Assembly (NCBI RefSeq): GCF_014200605.1
Contig: NZ_JACHCE010000014.1
Span: 41,225 to 105,224, forward strand
Length of the DNA: 64,000 bases
Direction of reading: 5' to 3'
DNA from: Pedobacter cryoconitis
GTDB lineage: Bacteria; Bacteroidota; Bacteroidia; Sphingobacteriales; Sphingobacteriaceae
Of this stretch, positions 16,970 to 26,571 are shown piece after piece (position 1 is the stretch's first letter; each line of letters begins with the position of its first letter). The notes under the pieces are model-generated. The model searched no databases and was not told the DNA's origin. It worked only from the letters and a program-made list of their open reading frames with translations. The position numbers and the translations under genes were made by a program.

Positions 16970-17905
16970 ATGAAAATATATAACCACCTTTCTGAATTTA
17001 AAAGGTTGAATAATGCGGTTGCAACCATAGGTACATTTGACGGCGTACATTTCGGACATCAAAAAATCATTAAAAGACTTTGTGAACTGGCCAAAGCTAA
17101 GGGCGGTGAAAGTGTAATCCTTACTTTTTTCCCTCATCCAAGGTTGATTATCGATCCTGAAAACCAGGACTTGAAAATGATCAATACCATTGAAGAAAAG
17201 GCTGGGATATTAGCAGGTTTAGGAGTTGATCACTTAATTATTACTCCATTTACCCGTGACTTCTCTAACCTTAGCCCTGCTGAATATATCAAGAACATTC
17301 TCGTAGATACGATCGGAATTAAACAGTTAATTGTCGGTTACGATCACCGTTTCGGGAAAGATCGTTCGGGAGGCATGACAGATCTGGTTGCCTTTTCTGG
17401 TCCATATGGTTATGAAATAGAAGAGATCAAAGAACAGGATATCAATGATGTTGCTGTAAGTTCTACTAAAATCAGGAAATCCCTACTGGAAGGACAGGTT
17501 GGTCTGGCTGCAAAATATCTTGGTTATAATTTCTCCCTTTATGGTCCCGTAATTAAAGGTGATAAGATAGGGCGTACCATCGGTTTTCCAACAGCAAACA
17601 TATTTATAGAACAGCCTTATAAAATCATCCCTTCGGACGGAATTTATGCGGTAACTGTAGATATGGGAAATGAGACCTATAAAGGCATGGCCTATATTGG
17701 TCAGCGCCCAACCATTAATGGAATGACCAGAAATATAGAAGTCAATATCTTTGATTTTGATCAGGAAATATATGGGCAATACATCAAAATGAACTTTATG
17801 GAATTCCTGAGACATGATGTAAAATTCACTGGTTTGGAAGCTCTTAAATTACAATTACAAAAAGATAAAGAAGATACCTTAGCTTATTTCGAAAGTCACC
17901 GTTAA
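16970..17905 (+). CDS. ribF: Bifunctional riboflavin kinase / FAD synthetase
   Basis: Makes FMN from riboflavin and then FAD, in the cytoplasm. The N-terminal nucleotidyltransferase domain shows TIGTFDGVHFGHQ (residues 20-32), the family's HxGH-like motif, and YDHRFGKDRSGG near residue 124. The C-terminal kinase domain begins near residue 183 with GPVIKGDKIGRTIGFPTANI, followed by GIYAV and a Glu in the IEVNIFDFDQEIYG segment. The 311-residue length is standard. It is probably the last gene of the ftsX-to-ribF operon. Confidence 0.96.
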   Translation: MKIYNHLSEFKRLNNAVATIGTFDGVHFGHQKIIKRLCELAKAKGGESVILTFFPHPRLIIDPENQDLKMINTIEEKAGILAGLGVDHLIITPFTRDFSNLSPAEYIKNILVDTIGIKQLIVGYDHRFGKDRSGGMTDLVAFSGPYGYEIEEIKEQDINDVAVSSTKIRKSLLEGQVGLAAKYLGYNFSLYGPVIKGDKIGRTIGFPTANIFIEQPYKIIPSDGIYAVTVDMGNETYKGMAYIGQRPTINGMTRNIEVNIFDFDQEIYGQYIKMNFMEFLRHDVKFTGLEALKLQLQKDKEDTLAYFESHR

Positions 17906-17992
17906 TCAGGTACACCTTTTTCAGATCAGCGCATTCATCTTTGTTGAGCTGAACAGGCTTTTATTTATCATAAAAAACTCCATATCACTAAA

Positions 17993-18037
17993 GAAAACGC
18001 CTCTTTTTTTGTATATTTACAATAATGAGGCGTTTTC
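17993..18037. promoter_or_regulatory. 11-base inverted repeat enclosing a promoter and start codon
   Basis: GAAAACGCCTC (17993-18003) and its exact complement GAGGCGTTTTC (18027-18037) enclose 23 bases that hold a near-consensus -7 element (TATATTTA at about 18012-18019). The right arm covers the last base of the ATG start at 18025. It could be an operator or an mRNA hairpin that hides the start. Confidence 0.45.
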
Positions 18038-18384
18038 TAATGATTATCACAATCTTTTTCATAACGAATTCATGCTTTGCCTTAAAGCCTGGGCGTATTC
18101 GGGCTACCCATAATCAGGCTTTAGAAATAAAGTCTATTTCCCTTCATCATCAGTTCAGTAAAACACAGCACGAAGATGTATCCAACTTAAACGAGGATGA
18201 TTTAGAGCACCCGACACTGATACAACATGGATTAAACAAACAATCTATCGTCTGTTTACAATTGTTCCGTCTGCCTGAAAGCAAATCAGTCAGAAATACA
18301 ACGGTCAAAGTATACAATGCACAAACACATCTCCATTATAACTTCATATACGATTTCTTGTATCCAAATCACGTTTTCTGGTAA
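18025..18384 (+). CDS. Small exported protein of unknown function
   Basis: A 119-residue protein with an N-terminal signal peptide (RRFLMIITIFFITNSCFALKP, cleavage after about residue 20). The rest is polar, His-rich (about ten His) and without membrane segments; the C-terminus is aromatic (YNFIYDFLYPNHVFW). I recognise no family. It is monocistronic, with its start embedded in an inverted repeat. The reading frame is open and the signal peptide is convincing, so it is probably a real gene. Confidence 0.6.
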   Translation: MRRFLMIITIFFITNSCFALKPGRIRATHNQALEIKSISLHHQFSKTQHEDVSNLNEDDLEHPTLIQHGLNKQSIVCLQLFRLPESKSVRNTTVKVYNAQTHLHYNFIYDFLYPNHVFW

Positions 18385-18436
18385 AGCCTTAACAGCATAA
18401 TCAATAACCCGTTTTTTTTACAATTAAATACCATGT

Positions 18437-20665
18437 ATGTTACACCTACCCGTATTAATAACTGATTTAGGCTTAATACTCGCAGCAGCTGGAATAACAA
18501 CACTGCTTTTCAAAAAAATTAAACAACCATTAGTACTAGGCTATATTCTGGCCGGTTTACTGGTTGGACCCCATATTCAATTCATACCTACCGTAACCGA
18601 TAATGAAAGCATCCATATCTGGGCTGAGATTGGAGTCATCTTTTTACTGTTCAGTCTTGGACTGGAATTCAGTTTCAAAAAACTGGTTAAAGTTGGCGGT
18701 TCAGCTTCCATAACCGCGATCGTAGAAGTCATTTGTATGCTTCTCATTGGTTTTGTCGCCGGAAAAGCAATGGGATGGAAAACCATGGACAGTATTTTCC
18801 TAGGTGGGATTTTGTCCGTTTCCTCTACAACAATCATTATCAGGGCCTTCGAAGAGCTTGGTGTTAAACACAAAAAGTTTGCAGGTCTGGTTTTCGGTGT
18901 CCTGATCGTCGAAGATCTTGTTGCCATTTTACTTTTAGTCTTACTTTCTACCCTGGCCGTGAGCCAGCAATTTGCCGGGACAGAGATGGTTTTCTCGATT
19001 CTGAAACTGCTCTTCTTCCTTATTCTATGGTTTATAGGTGGTATCTTCCTGGTTCCGTCATTTCTTAAAGCCACAAAGAAATTAATGAACGATGAGACTA
19101 TGCTTATCGTTTCAATTGCCTTATGTCTGTTGATGGTATTACTAGCAGTCAAAGTTGGGTTCTCTCCCGCATTAGGTGCCTTTATTATGGGTTCTATCCT
19201 GGCTGAAACTACGCAGGCAGAAAAAATTGAGCACCTCACTAAATCAGTAAAAGATCTTTTTGCAGCCATATTCTTTGTATCTGTAGGGATGTTGATTGAT
19301 CCAGGCATCCTCATTGATTATGCAGTGCCGATCCTGGTCATTACAATAGCTACAGTGCTGGGTAAATTTCTGAGTTCAGGCTTAGGTGCCCTGGTATCCG
19401 GTCAGCCCCTTAAAACATCTGTACAAACCGGAATGAGTTTAGCGCAGATCGGAGAATTCTCTTTCATTATAGCAACCCTTGGCCTGACCCTGAAAGTAAC
19501 CAGTGATTTCCTTTACCCCATTGCAGTAGCAGTTTCTGCGATCACCACTTTTACTACCCCTTACCTGATTAAAGCATCGGAACCTTTTTATCTTTTTCTG
19601 GAGCGCAGGCTTCCAAAAAGCTGGGTAGCTGCCATTAACAGATACAGTTCCAGTACAGCAGGAATTACAACAATGAGTGATTGGAAGACCCTATTAAAAT
19701 CATATACTTTCAATACGATTATCCATTCCGTAATCCTGATTGCCATTATCTTTCTGGGCTCAAGATACCTGCATCCCTTTATCACCAAAAACCTGATTAA
19801 CGGAAATAAAGGAATCATCATTAGTCTGATTATTTCGCTGATCGTGATGGCTCCCTTTTTATGGGCATTAGCTATCCGGAGGATTGAGCGGAAGGCCCAT
19901 TCTCATTTATGGCTGAATAAAAAATATACCCGTGGCCCGCTAATTGCCCTCGAGGTATTAAGAGTCGCGCTTGCTTTATTTGCCGTATGTTTCCTGATCT
20001 TTCAGTTCTATAATACCTGGATTGCTATGGTCATTGCACTCGCATTGATCATCACCGGAATGATCATCTTCTCCAGAAAACTTCAGGCTTTCTATGACCG
20101 TTTAGAACACCGTTTTCTTTACAATCTCAATGCAAGAGAGGAACAAAATAAACAGCCCGAAATCCTGCCCTGGGACACCCACTTAACAGAATTAACTATT
20201 GCTCCTGAATCCTCAATGGTAGGGAAGTCGCTGATAGAACTGGCCATCAGAGAAAAGTATGGTGTAAATATTGCCCTGATCGAGAGAGGCAATATGATGA
20301 TTCCTACTCCCGGACGTGACGAAAGGCTATATCCAAATGATAAAGTCATGCTGATTGGTACCGACGACCAGCTGGCAGCAGTTGGCGAACTATTTAAGGG
20401 CACAACCAACGAAAATCAGGAAAGTGCATTCCCTAAAAAAGATATGACCCTTCAAAAGATTGTAATCAGTACCTCTTCACCAGTCTTTGCCCAGACCATC
20501 CGGGAATCTGGAATCCGCGAAAAGACACAGGGTTTAGTGGTAGGTATTGAACGCAATGGTGTACGTATTCTCAATCCCGATTCTGACCTCATGTTTGAGA
20601 ATGAAGATATCGTCTGGATAGTAGGTAATAATAAAAAGATACCCGATCTGTTAAAGAAAGTCTAA
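18437..20665 (+). CDS. Monovalent cation:proton antiporter (CPA2/KefB-like) with two RCK_C domains
   Basis: Membrane antiporter exchanging K+ or Na+ for H+. About 12 helices fill residues 5-390, with the CPA2 motifs GYILAGLLVGPH and FSLGLEFSF. A further helical block (about 420-545) is followed by two RCK_C (TrkA_C) domains, at about 575-650 and 668-742, both ending in nucleotide-independent ligand-binding folds. There is no TrkA_N domain, so gating is by the C-terminal modules alone. Of two overlapping ATGs (18433, 18437) only 18437 is in frame. It stands alone, ending before a terminator at 20707. Confidence 0.9.
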   Translation: MLHLPVLITDLGLILAAAGITTLLFKKIKQPLVLGYILAGLLVGPHIQFIPTVTDNESIHIWAEIGVIFLLFSLGLEFSFKKLVKVGGSASITAIVEVICMLLIGFVAGKAMGWKTMDSIFLGGILSVSSTTIIIRAFEELGVKHKKFAGLVFGVLIVEDLVAILLLVLLSTLAVSQQFAGTEMVFSILKLLFFLILWFIGGIFLVPSFLKATKKLMNDETMLIVSIALCLLMVLLAVKVGFSPALGAFIMGSILAETTQAEKIEHLTKSVKDLFAAIFFVSVGMLIDPGILIDYAVPILVITIATVLGKFLSSGLGALVSGQPLKTSVQTGMSLAQIGEFSFIIATLGLTLKVTSDFLYPIAVAVSAITTFTTPYLIKASEPFYLFLERRLPKSWVAAINRYSSSTAGITTMSDWKTLLKSYTFNTIIHSVILIAIIFLGSRYLHPFITKNLINGNKGIIISLIISLIVMAPFLWALAIRRIERKAHSHLWLNKKYTRGPLIALEVLRVALALFAVCFLIFQFYNTWIAMVIALALIITGMIIFSRKLQAFYDRLEHRFLYNLNAREEQNKQPEILPWDTHLTELTIAPESSMVGKSLIELAIREKYGVNIALIERGNMMIPTPGRDERLYPNDKVMLIGTDDQLAAVGELFKGTTNENQESAFPKKDMTLQKIVISTSSPVFAQTIRESGIREKTQGLVVGIERNGVRILNPDSDLMFENEDIVWIVGNNKKIPDLLKKV

Positions 20666-20706
20666 ATTAATTTTTTGTTTATTCAATTAAACCATTAGCT
20701 TCGTTA

Positions 20707-20740
20707 AGCCTGAACTCTGCAAAAAAACAAAGTTCAGGCT
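20707..20740. terminator. Intrinsic terminator after the antiporter gene
   Basis: Perfect 10-base arms AGCCTGAACT and AGTTCAGGCT surround a 14-base loop. There is no strong T-run on the right, so efficiency is uncertain. It lies 42 bases past the antiporter stop and just before the next gene. Confidence 0.5.
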
Positions 20741-20754
20741 CAACTAGCTAAAAA

Positions 20755-21792
20755 ATGAAGATAGACCAGGAAAAGAGTGACTTTTTAGATGAAATGCTTG
20801 ACCATTGGAAGGAAGAAAATCTGCTTACCCCAACCGATGTTGATAAATTAAAGGCAAGCTACGAGGCTAAATCTTTTGACTGGCGCAGGCTTGCCCAATA
20901 TTCCTTCTGGGTAGCGATGGCCTGTGGGGTAATCTCTCTTGGGGCCTTACTCATCGACAATAAATTTCTCAACTACTTAAAAAATCTATATGATACTCCT
21001 AACAGTATTATAAGTTTAATCTCAGCTATAGCCGCCGGGGTGCTTTATAAGATAAGCTTTACGCGAAAAAAGACAATGCCTATGCAGGTCTTCAGTAACG
21101 ATGCAATTATCTTTACTGCCGTTATGCTAACCGCTAATGCCATTGCCTATCTTGGTAAAGCCTTTGACAAAGGAGACGGGAATATCTCTCTGCTCATCCT
21201 GTTTTCAGTATTCGTCTACGGTATATTAGCTTATCTCTTTAAATCACGTCTCATCTGGATTTTCGTATTAATTTCCCTTGGTGCATGGTTCGGAACAGAG
21301 ACCGGCTATATGTCCCGCGATAATCTTTATTTTCTGGGGATGAATTACCCTTTACGGTTCGTCGCTTTTGGACTTGCCTTAACAGCAATCTCATTATCCC
21401 TGAAAAACGTAAAAATCTTCAAACAATTCTACGATACCACTTATATCTGCGGGATGATATATCTTTTCATATCCCTGTGGTTAATCTCCGTATTTGGTAA
21501 TTTCGGGACGCTGGATAAATGGTATGGTATCAAACAAATAAGTCTTTTCTACTGGGCTATTATTTCGGCAGTTGCCTGCGTAGCAAGTATCTTCGCCGGC
21601 CTGAAATACAGGGATGATATCGCCAGGGAATTCGGGATAACTTTCTTATTCATCAACCTCTACACCCGTTACTTCGAATATTTTTGGGATAGCTGGCACA
21701 AAGCCCTCTTCTTTAGTGTTCTGGCGGCCTCCTTCTGGCTGATCGGGCGTAAAGCTGAAAAGATCTGGAACGTAGAGTTCCTGAAAAAATAA
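20755..21792 (+). CDS. DUF2157-like multi-spanning membrane protein
   Basis: A 345-residue protein with a soluble N-terminus of about 45 residues (LDEMLDHWKEENLLTPTDVDKLKASY) and about nine membrane helices. The N-terminal pattern, a helix with W, then 'L.T..D..KL', resembles DUF2157 proteins, which combine it with multiple helices. Function is unknown. It begins 14 bases after a terminator hairpin and is followed at 5 bases by the convergent LysE-type gene. Confidence 0.7.
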   Translation: MKIDQEKSDFLDEMLDHWKEENLLTPTDVDKLKASYEAKSFDWRRLAQYSFWVAMACGVISLGALLIDNKFLNYLKNLYDTPNSIISLISAIAAGVLYKISFTRKKTMPMQVFSNDAIIFTAVMLTANAIAYLGKAFDKGDGNISLLILFSVFVYGILAYLFKSRLIWIFVLISLGAWFGTETGYMSRDNLYFLGMNYPLRFVAFGLALTAISLSLKNVKIFKQFYDTTYICGMIYLFISLWLISVFGNFGTLDKWYGIKQISLFYWAIISAVACVASIFAGLKYRDDIAREFGITFLFINLYTRYFEYFWDSWHKALFFSVLAASFWLIGRKAEKIWNVEFLKK

Positions 21793-21797
21793 AACGG

Positions 21798-22415
21798 TTA
21801 CTTCAGATAGACGAGGCTCAGTTTGATCACATGATAAGCTGAAAGTGCGAAGAAAAGAAGAGCGATGGCCCTATTGACGACATAACTGCTCAATGCAAAC
21901 TTTGTCTGTATATACTGTGCAAATCTGGCAAAGCCGTACAAAGCTACCCCTGCGCCAATTCCCGATCCAATACTAAAAATAGTCAGGGAAAGATAGCCAA
22001 TATCAATCCACTCATGTGAAATCAGGTAGGTCCCGACAAATAACCAATATGGGATCTGCATAGGATTAAGTACTCCAAGTAACATTCCATATCTGATACT
22101 ATCCTTCTTCGAATAATCAGCTTTCGGCATTTCTTTCCTCGATCTCCAGGTAATCACCCCAAGAACAGTGAACATGACAATCATCGCCACATCGATATAA
22201 TTACCTACTTTAATCTCGCTAGAAAGCCACTGAACAAATCTCATTACACCGAATGTGAACAGCACTTCAATACAGGAAAATGCAAGAATAAAATATAAAG
22301 CTTGTTTTATTCCCCTGGTAATAGTGATTTGTACTACCGTAAGGTTAATGTTTCCAGGTGGGATATAACCTATTGAATTAAGAAGTACTCCAAGGAATAG
22401 GGTTAGAAAAAGCAT
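21798..22415 (-). CDS. LysE family amino-acid/metabolite exporter
   Basis: A 205-residue inner-membrane protein with about six helices. The N-terminal pattern SIGYIPPGNINLTVVQITITRG fits the LysE/RhtB 'PGP' region. The substrate cannot be predicted. A promoter-like TATATTAG lies immediately before the start codon on the minus strand, so its mRNA may have almost no leader. It is monocistronic, convergent with the DUF2157-like gene and downstream of the uvrA terminator. Confidence 0.8.
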   Translation of the reverse strand: MLFLTLFLGVLLNSIGYIPPGNINLTVVQITITRGIKQALYFILAFSCIEVLFTFGVMRFVQWLSSEIKVGNYIDVAMIVMFTVLGVITWRSRKEMPKADYSKKDSIRYGMLLGVLNPMQIPYWLFVGTYLISHEWIDIGYLSLTIFSIGSGIGAGVALYGFARFAQYIQTKFALSSYVVNRAIALLFFALSAYHVIKLSLVYLK

Positions 22416-22458
22416 GCGCTAATATAAAGATTTAATTGATCTGTAGTATTTATCAAAA

Positions 22459-22491
22459 TGGGTGTCCGATCAGTATTTGATCGGACACCCA
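22459..22491 (-). terminator. Terminator of uvrA
   Basis: Perfect 14-base arms TGGGTGTCCGATCA and TGATCGGACACCCA with a 5-base loop lie 13 bases past the uvrA stop. On the minus strand the stem is followed by TTTTGATA, a weak T-run. Confidence 0.75.
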
Positions 22492-22503
22492 TTATATAAC
22501 AAC

Positions 22504-25323
22504 CTAACTATCAGCCAGAGAAGGCTTCAAATGAGGTAGTAAATATTTCGCTGTATAAGAATTTTTAGCATGAACAAGATCTTCAGGTGTTCCTTCGAAA
22601 ACAACATTTCCACCTTTATCACCACCTTCCGGACCAATATCAATCACCCAGTCCGCAGATTTAATCATATCCATATTGTGCTCAATAACCAGGATTGTAT
22701 TTCCCTGTTCAATAAGCGTATTCAAAGCAATCAGCAATTTCTTAATATCATGGAAGTGCAAGCCAGTAGTTGGTTCATCAAAAATGAACATTGTTTTACT
22801 TGCACTATTTCCTTTAATCAGAAAAGATGCCAGCTTAATTCTTTGTGCTTCACCACCTGACAGCGTATTAGAAGACTGGCCTAAATGAACGTAACCTAAT
22901 CCAACATCAACAAGCGGCTGCAATTTATTTAAAATCTTAGGCTCATTCTTAAAGAATGATACTGCTTCATCAATGGTCAGATCCAGTATATCAGCAACAT
23001 TTTTATCCTGATAAGTGATATCAAGAATCTGCTGTTTAAACCTGCGTCCTCCACAAGCTTCACAAGGCAGATAAATATCAGCCATGAACTGCATCTCTAT
23101 TTTCACTTCACCTTCACCCTGACAAACATCACAGCGTCCGCCTTCCACATTAAAAGAAAATGCTGCAGGTTTTAATCCCGCCGCTTTAGCAGCAGGCAGA
23201 GCTGAAAACAAGGCACGCACATCATCCCATGCTTTCACATAAGTAACCGGATTTGACCTTGAAGAGCGGCCAATAGGATTCTGATCCACCATTTCAACCT
23301 GGCTAATCAGTTCATAATTGCCAAATATGCCATCATATAATCCTGTTTGTTCTCCTGCATAGTTACCAATTGCTTTTTGCAGTGCAGGATAAAGAATCTT
23401 TTTGATCAGACTTGTTTTCCCTGATCCCGAGACACCACTTACAACGGTAAAGACACCTAATGGGAATTTCACCTCAATATTTTTAAGGTTATTCTCCCGG
23501 GCACCTTTGATCAGAATATGGTCAGCCCATTTTCTGCGTGTTGCAGGAATCACTATATTTTCCTGACCTGACAAATATCTCCCTGTCAGACTCTTACTAT
23601 CCTTAATAATTTCTTTATAGGTACCTGTAAACACAAGGTTCCCTCCTAAAGTACCAGCTTCGGGGCCAATATCAATAATATGGTCCGCAGCACGCATCAT
23701 CTCCTCCTCATGTTCAACCACAATAACCGTGTTCCCAACATTACGTAAAGACTGCAATACCTCAATCAGTTTATTGGTATCCCTTGGGTGTAAACCAATA
23801 CTAGGCTCATCCAATACATAAATCGACCCCACCAAACTACTACCCAACGAAGTTGCTAAATTAATCCGCTGCGATTCACCACCAGAAAGTGTATTAGATA
23901 ATCTGTTCAGAGTCAGGTACCCCAAACCAACATTATTCAGATAAAGCACGCGGCTTGTAACTTCTGCCAGTAAACGTTTAGAAATCTTTTCATCAGTTTC
24001 AGAAAGCTCCAGATGATCAAAGAAATCCTGAATAACAGACAGCGGCATTAATACCACATCTATGATAGATTTCCCGCCAATCTTTACATAAGAAGCATCT
24101 TTACGTAATCTTGAACCCTTACAATCCGGACAAATCGTTTTCCCGCGGTAACGCGACAGCATTACCCTGTACTGAATTTTAAAAGTCTGCTGTTCCAATT
24201 CTTCAAAAAAGGCATCCAAACCTTCAAAATACTTATTTCCAGTCCAGATTAATTTCTGTTCCTTTTCTGTCAGCTCATTAAAAGGCCTGTGAATTGGAAA
24301 ATCAAATTTCGAGGCATTCTTGATCAGCTTATTCAACCATTCACGCATTTTCTCGCCGCGCCATGGAGCGATAGCATTATCGTAAAGACTTTTACTTTTA
24401 TCAGGAATGACCAGATCTTCATCAATACCGATTACATTTCCATAACCCTCACAGCGTTTACACGCACCATAGGGATTGTTAAAACTGAAAAAATTAGGTG
24501 TTGGCTCTTCAAAGCGAATTCCATCCAGTTCAAAGCGATCACAGAAATGAGTGATTTTACCCTCATGTTCTACATAACAATCACCCTTTCCTTCAAAAAA
24601 TGCAGTCTGAACAGAATCAGCGAGCCTGCTCATTGTTTCATCATCTTCATGGAAAACAATACGGTCAATCAGGATCTTAATGGTCTGGGAATCTTTTAAT
24701 TCAGTATCCTTAAACTGTTCATCTTCCAGAACATTTTCAATTTTATGAACCGTATCTCCGATATAAACCCGCAGAAATCCTTTTTGCAGTAATACAGCAA
24801 GTTCTTCTTTAATTGACCTGTTGTTATGCGGATGCAGCGGGCAAAAAATCGTTGCCACACTTTCTTCACCCAATCCGGATACAAAATCGACAACCGTACT
24901 TACCGTGTCTTTTTTAACAATCGCCCCGGATTCAGGAGAAATGGTTTTACCAATTCTCGAAAAGAGTAATTTCAGGTAATCATAAATCTCAGTTGAAGTT
25001 CCTACTGTAGATCTTGGATTGGATGTGATTACCTTTTGTTCAATTGCAATTGCAGGGGCAATACCTTTAATATAGTCAACATCAGGCTTATTCATCCGGC
25101 CCATAAACTGTCGGGCATAAGAAGAGAGACTTTCTACGTACCTTCTTTGGCCCTCCGCATACAGCGTGTCAAAAGCAAGGGAAGATTTCCCTGAACCCGA
25201 CATTCCAGTGATGACTACCAGTTTATTTTTAGGTATTGCAACATCAATATTCTTGAGGTTATGCACCCTGGCGCCTTTGATAATAATGTTTTTATGTGGA
25301 TCTTTCTCCGTTTCCTTACTCAT
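22504..25323 (-). CDS. uvrA: Excinuclease ABC subunit UvrA
   Basis: Damage-recognition ATPase of nucleotide-excision repair. Two ABC ATPase modules are present: the first Walker A is GMSGSGKSS (residues 40-48) and the second GVSGSGKTS near residue 640. Zinc modules show as CKRCEGYG and CPDCKGSR in the first half, and CDVCQGEGEVKIEMQF and CEACGGRRF in the second. Two LSGGE signatures (SNTLSGGESQRINLA and SNTLSGGEAQRIKLA) complete them. The 939-residue length is standard. The promoter region at 25366-25414 contains an inverted repeat around the -7 element, which may serve damage regulation. Confidence 0.97.
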   Translation of the reverse strand: MSKETEKDPHKNIIIKGARVHNLKNIDVAIPKNKLVVITGMSGSGKSSLAFDTLYAEGQRRYVESLSSYARQFMGRMNKPDVDYIKGIAPAIAIEQKVITSNPRSTVGTSTEIYDYLKLLFSRIGKTISPESGAIVKKDTVSTVVDFVSGLGEESVATIFCPLHPHNNRSIKEELAVLLQKGFLRVYIGDTVHKIENVLEDEQFKDTELKDSQTIKILIDRIVFHEDDETMSRLADSVQTAFFEGKGDCYVEHEGKITHFCDRFELDGIRFEEPTPNFFSFNNPYGACKRCEGYGNVIGIDEDLVIPDKSKSLYDNAIAPWRGEKMREWLNKLIKNASKFDFPIHRPFNELTEKEQKLIWTGNKYFEGLDAFFEELEQQTFKIQYRVMLSRYRGKTICPDCKGSRLRKDASYVKIGGKSIIDVVLMPLSVIQDFFDHLELSETDEKISKRLLAEVTSRVLYLNNVGLGYLTLNRLSNTLSGGESQRINLATSLGSSLVGSIYVLDEPSIGLHPRDTNKLIEVLQSLRNVGNTVIVVEHEEEMMRAADHIIDIGPEAGTLGGNLVFTGTYKEIIKDSKSLTGRYLSGQENIVIPATRRKWADHILIKGARENNLKNIEVKFPLGVFTVVSGVSGSGKTSLIKKILYPALQKAIGNYAGEQTGLYDGIFGNYELISQVEMVDQNPIGRSSRSNPVTYVKAWDDVRALFSALPAAKAAGLKPAAFSFNVEGGRCDVCQGEGEVKIEMQFMADIYLPCEACGGRRFKQQILDITYQDKNVADILDLTIDEAVSFFKNEPKILNKLQPLVDVGLGYVHLGQSSNTLSGGEAQRIKLASFLIKGNSASKTMFIFDEPTTGLHFHDIKKLLIALNTLIEQGNTILVIEHNMDMIKSADWVIDIGPEGGDKGGNVVFEGTPEDLVHAKNSYTAKYLLPHLKPSLADS

Positions 25324-25365
25324 TTACTTCCTTATAGGATTTGCTAATATAACCCAAAAAACACA

Positions 25366-25414
25366 AAATTAGTTTGTAGGGAGGATGCAAAAATACGGCT
25401 CTTTAAACTAATTT
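25366..25414 (-). promoter_or_regulatory. uvrA promoter inside an inverted repeat
   Basis: The minus-strand -7 element TATTTTTG (25388-25395) is a perfect TAnnTTTG and lies 65 bases before the uvrA ATG. It is flanked by perfect 10-base arms, AAATTAGTTT at 25366-25375 and AAACTAATTT at 25405-25414. Arm positions fit the -33 and +1 zones, where a repressor or activator would act. Confidence 0.45.
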
Positions 25415-25589
25415 AATTTTTTTTACTACTTTTATTCTTGTAATCTGATAAAAAAATGCTTCTTTTGAACTTGTAAGCCAACCAATTAAATCAATATCTT
25501 AAAAAATCATAGGAGAACCACTATAGCAAAAACATCTACTCAATCTTTTTTAGCACAACCAAGCAAGGGAATTTAGTTTAGATAATCCT

Positions 25590-26168
25590 ATGAAGTTACA
25601 ATCATATAGTGATCAGGAATTAGTGAAGTTATACCTGAAAGGAAATGAATCAGTTCTCGAAGAACTTTTAAACAGATACAAATCCAAGATATACACTTCC
25701 ATATATTTATTAGTCAAAGACCAGTATTTAGCAGAAGATATTTTTCAGGACGCTTTCATCAAAGTCATCAATACACTCCGTTCAGGAAGGTACAATGAAG
25801 AGGGTAAATTTTTGCCATGGGTAATGCGTATTGCCCACAATTTAGTTATCGATTACTTCAGACGTGAAAAACGTGCTCCGGTAATTACCAGTGCAGACGG
25901 AACTACTGATGTTCTTAATATGCTGCAAATCCATGAAGAAAATGCAGAAGATAAATTACTAAGAGAGCAAACCCACGCCGATCTGAGGGTATTAATCCAG
26001 TTACTTCCCGATGAGCAGAAAGAAGTACTTATTATGCGTCATTATGCGGATCTGAGTTTTAAAGAGATAGCAGATCTTACCGATGTCAGTATCAATACCG
26101 CTTTGGGCCGGATGAGATATGCGTTAAGCAATCTTCGTAAAATGATGAAGGTAAAGGAAGTAACCTAA
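25590..26168 (+). CDS. ECF-type RNA polymerase sigma factor
   Basis: A 192-residue sigma-70 family factor of the extracytoplasmic-function group. Region 2 covers about residues 24-95 (YLAEDIFQDAFIKVI and the -10-binding FLPWVMRIAHNLVIDYFRR). Region 4 covers about 125-185 (LLPDEQKEVLIMRHYADLSFKEIADLTDVSINT). No anti-sigma gene lies next to it; instead a short gene of unknown function follows 145 bases later. The regulon is unknown. The 266-base upstream gap holds the uvrA promoter and no other gene. Confidence 0.92.
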   Translation: MKLQSYSDQELVKLYLKGNESVLEELLNRYKSKIYTSIYLLVKDQYLAEDIFQDAFIKVINTLRSGRYNEEGKFLPWVMRIAHNLVIDYFRREKRAPVITSADGTTDVLNMLQIHEENAEDKLLREQTHADLRVLIQLLPDEQKEVLIMRHYADLSFKEIADLTDVSINTALGRMRYALSNLRKMMKVKEVT

Positions 26169-26313
26169 TAAGAGCTTTAATCAAAATCTGAAATATATTT
26201 TTGCACTCATAATGCGCTTGAGTACAAGAAAAATAGGAAAAAGGAAAAACAATATGTTCAGATGAAAATAAATGTTGAATTGTTTCGTTAAATTAGAAAA
26301 CAAAAACAGTTTA

Positions 26314-26511
26314 ATGCTTATGATAACAACCTCTACTCCTATTTCAAATTCCCACTACTTAAATCAGCATGCTGAAAATATAAGTAGTGAGTTTTTCAAC
26401 GACCTTGATTTAATGTTTTACGAAAGCATTAAATCACAGATGGACCTGTTGAATAAGAACCCTGATGAGGAAACTATTTCCAAAATCCTGGCTTACTCCA
26501 AGTCCCTGTAA
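26314..26511 (+). CDS. Small hypothetical protein downstream of ECF sigma factor
   Basis: A protein of about 65 residues. An ATG at 26272 opens a longer frame, but the composition becomes protein-like only from the ATGs at 26314 or 26320 (MITTSTPISNSHYLN). The rest, with ISSEFFNDLDLMFYESIKSQMDLL and NPDEETISKILAYSKSL, predicts two amphipathic helices and no membrane segment. It precedes a strong terminator. I know no function. It could be a partner of the sigma factor, but nothing in the sequence proves that. Confidence 0.6.
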   Translation: MLMITTSTPISNSHYLNQHAENISSEFFNDLDLMFYESIKSQMDLLNKNPDEETISKILAYSKSL

Positions 26512-26526
26512 TTGATTTAAAAAACT

Positions 26527-26552
26527 AAGCTGCCTTCAGGGCAGCTTTTTTT
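26527..26552 (+). terminator. Intrinsic terminator
   Basis: Stem AAGCTGCC / GGCAGCTT with a five-base loop, followed by seven T. It ends the sigma-factor/small-protein unit, 15 bases after the stop. Confidence 0.85.
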
Positions 26553-26556
26553 GTTT

Positions 26557-26564
26557 TATCTTTG
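26557..26564 (+). promoter_or_regulatory. Promoter -7 element of nth, nearly at the start codon
   Basis: TATCTTTG is a perfect TAnnTTTG and ends only 7 bases before the nth ATG at 26572. Transcription would start within a few bases of the ATG, giving a leaderless or nearly leaderless mRNA. The -33 region would fall in the preceding terminator hairpin and has no TTTG. Confidence 0.45.
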
Positions 26565-26571
26565 TCCCATT

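Noticed and set aside
18577..19314. A 245-codon minus-strand open frame inside the cation antiporter gene
   Set aside because: Its translation has no family pattern and an unnatural composition; it mirrors the third-position bias of the real plus-strand gene.
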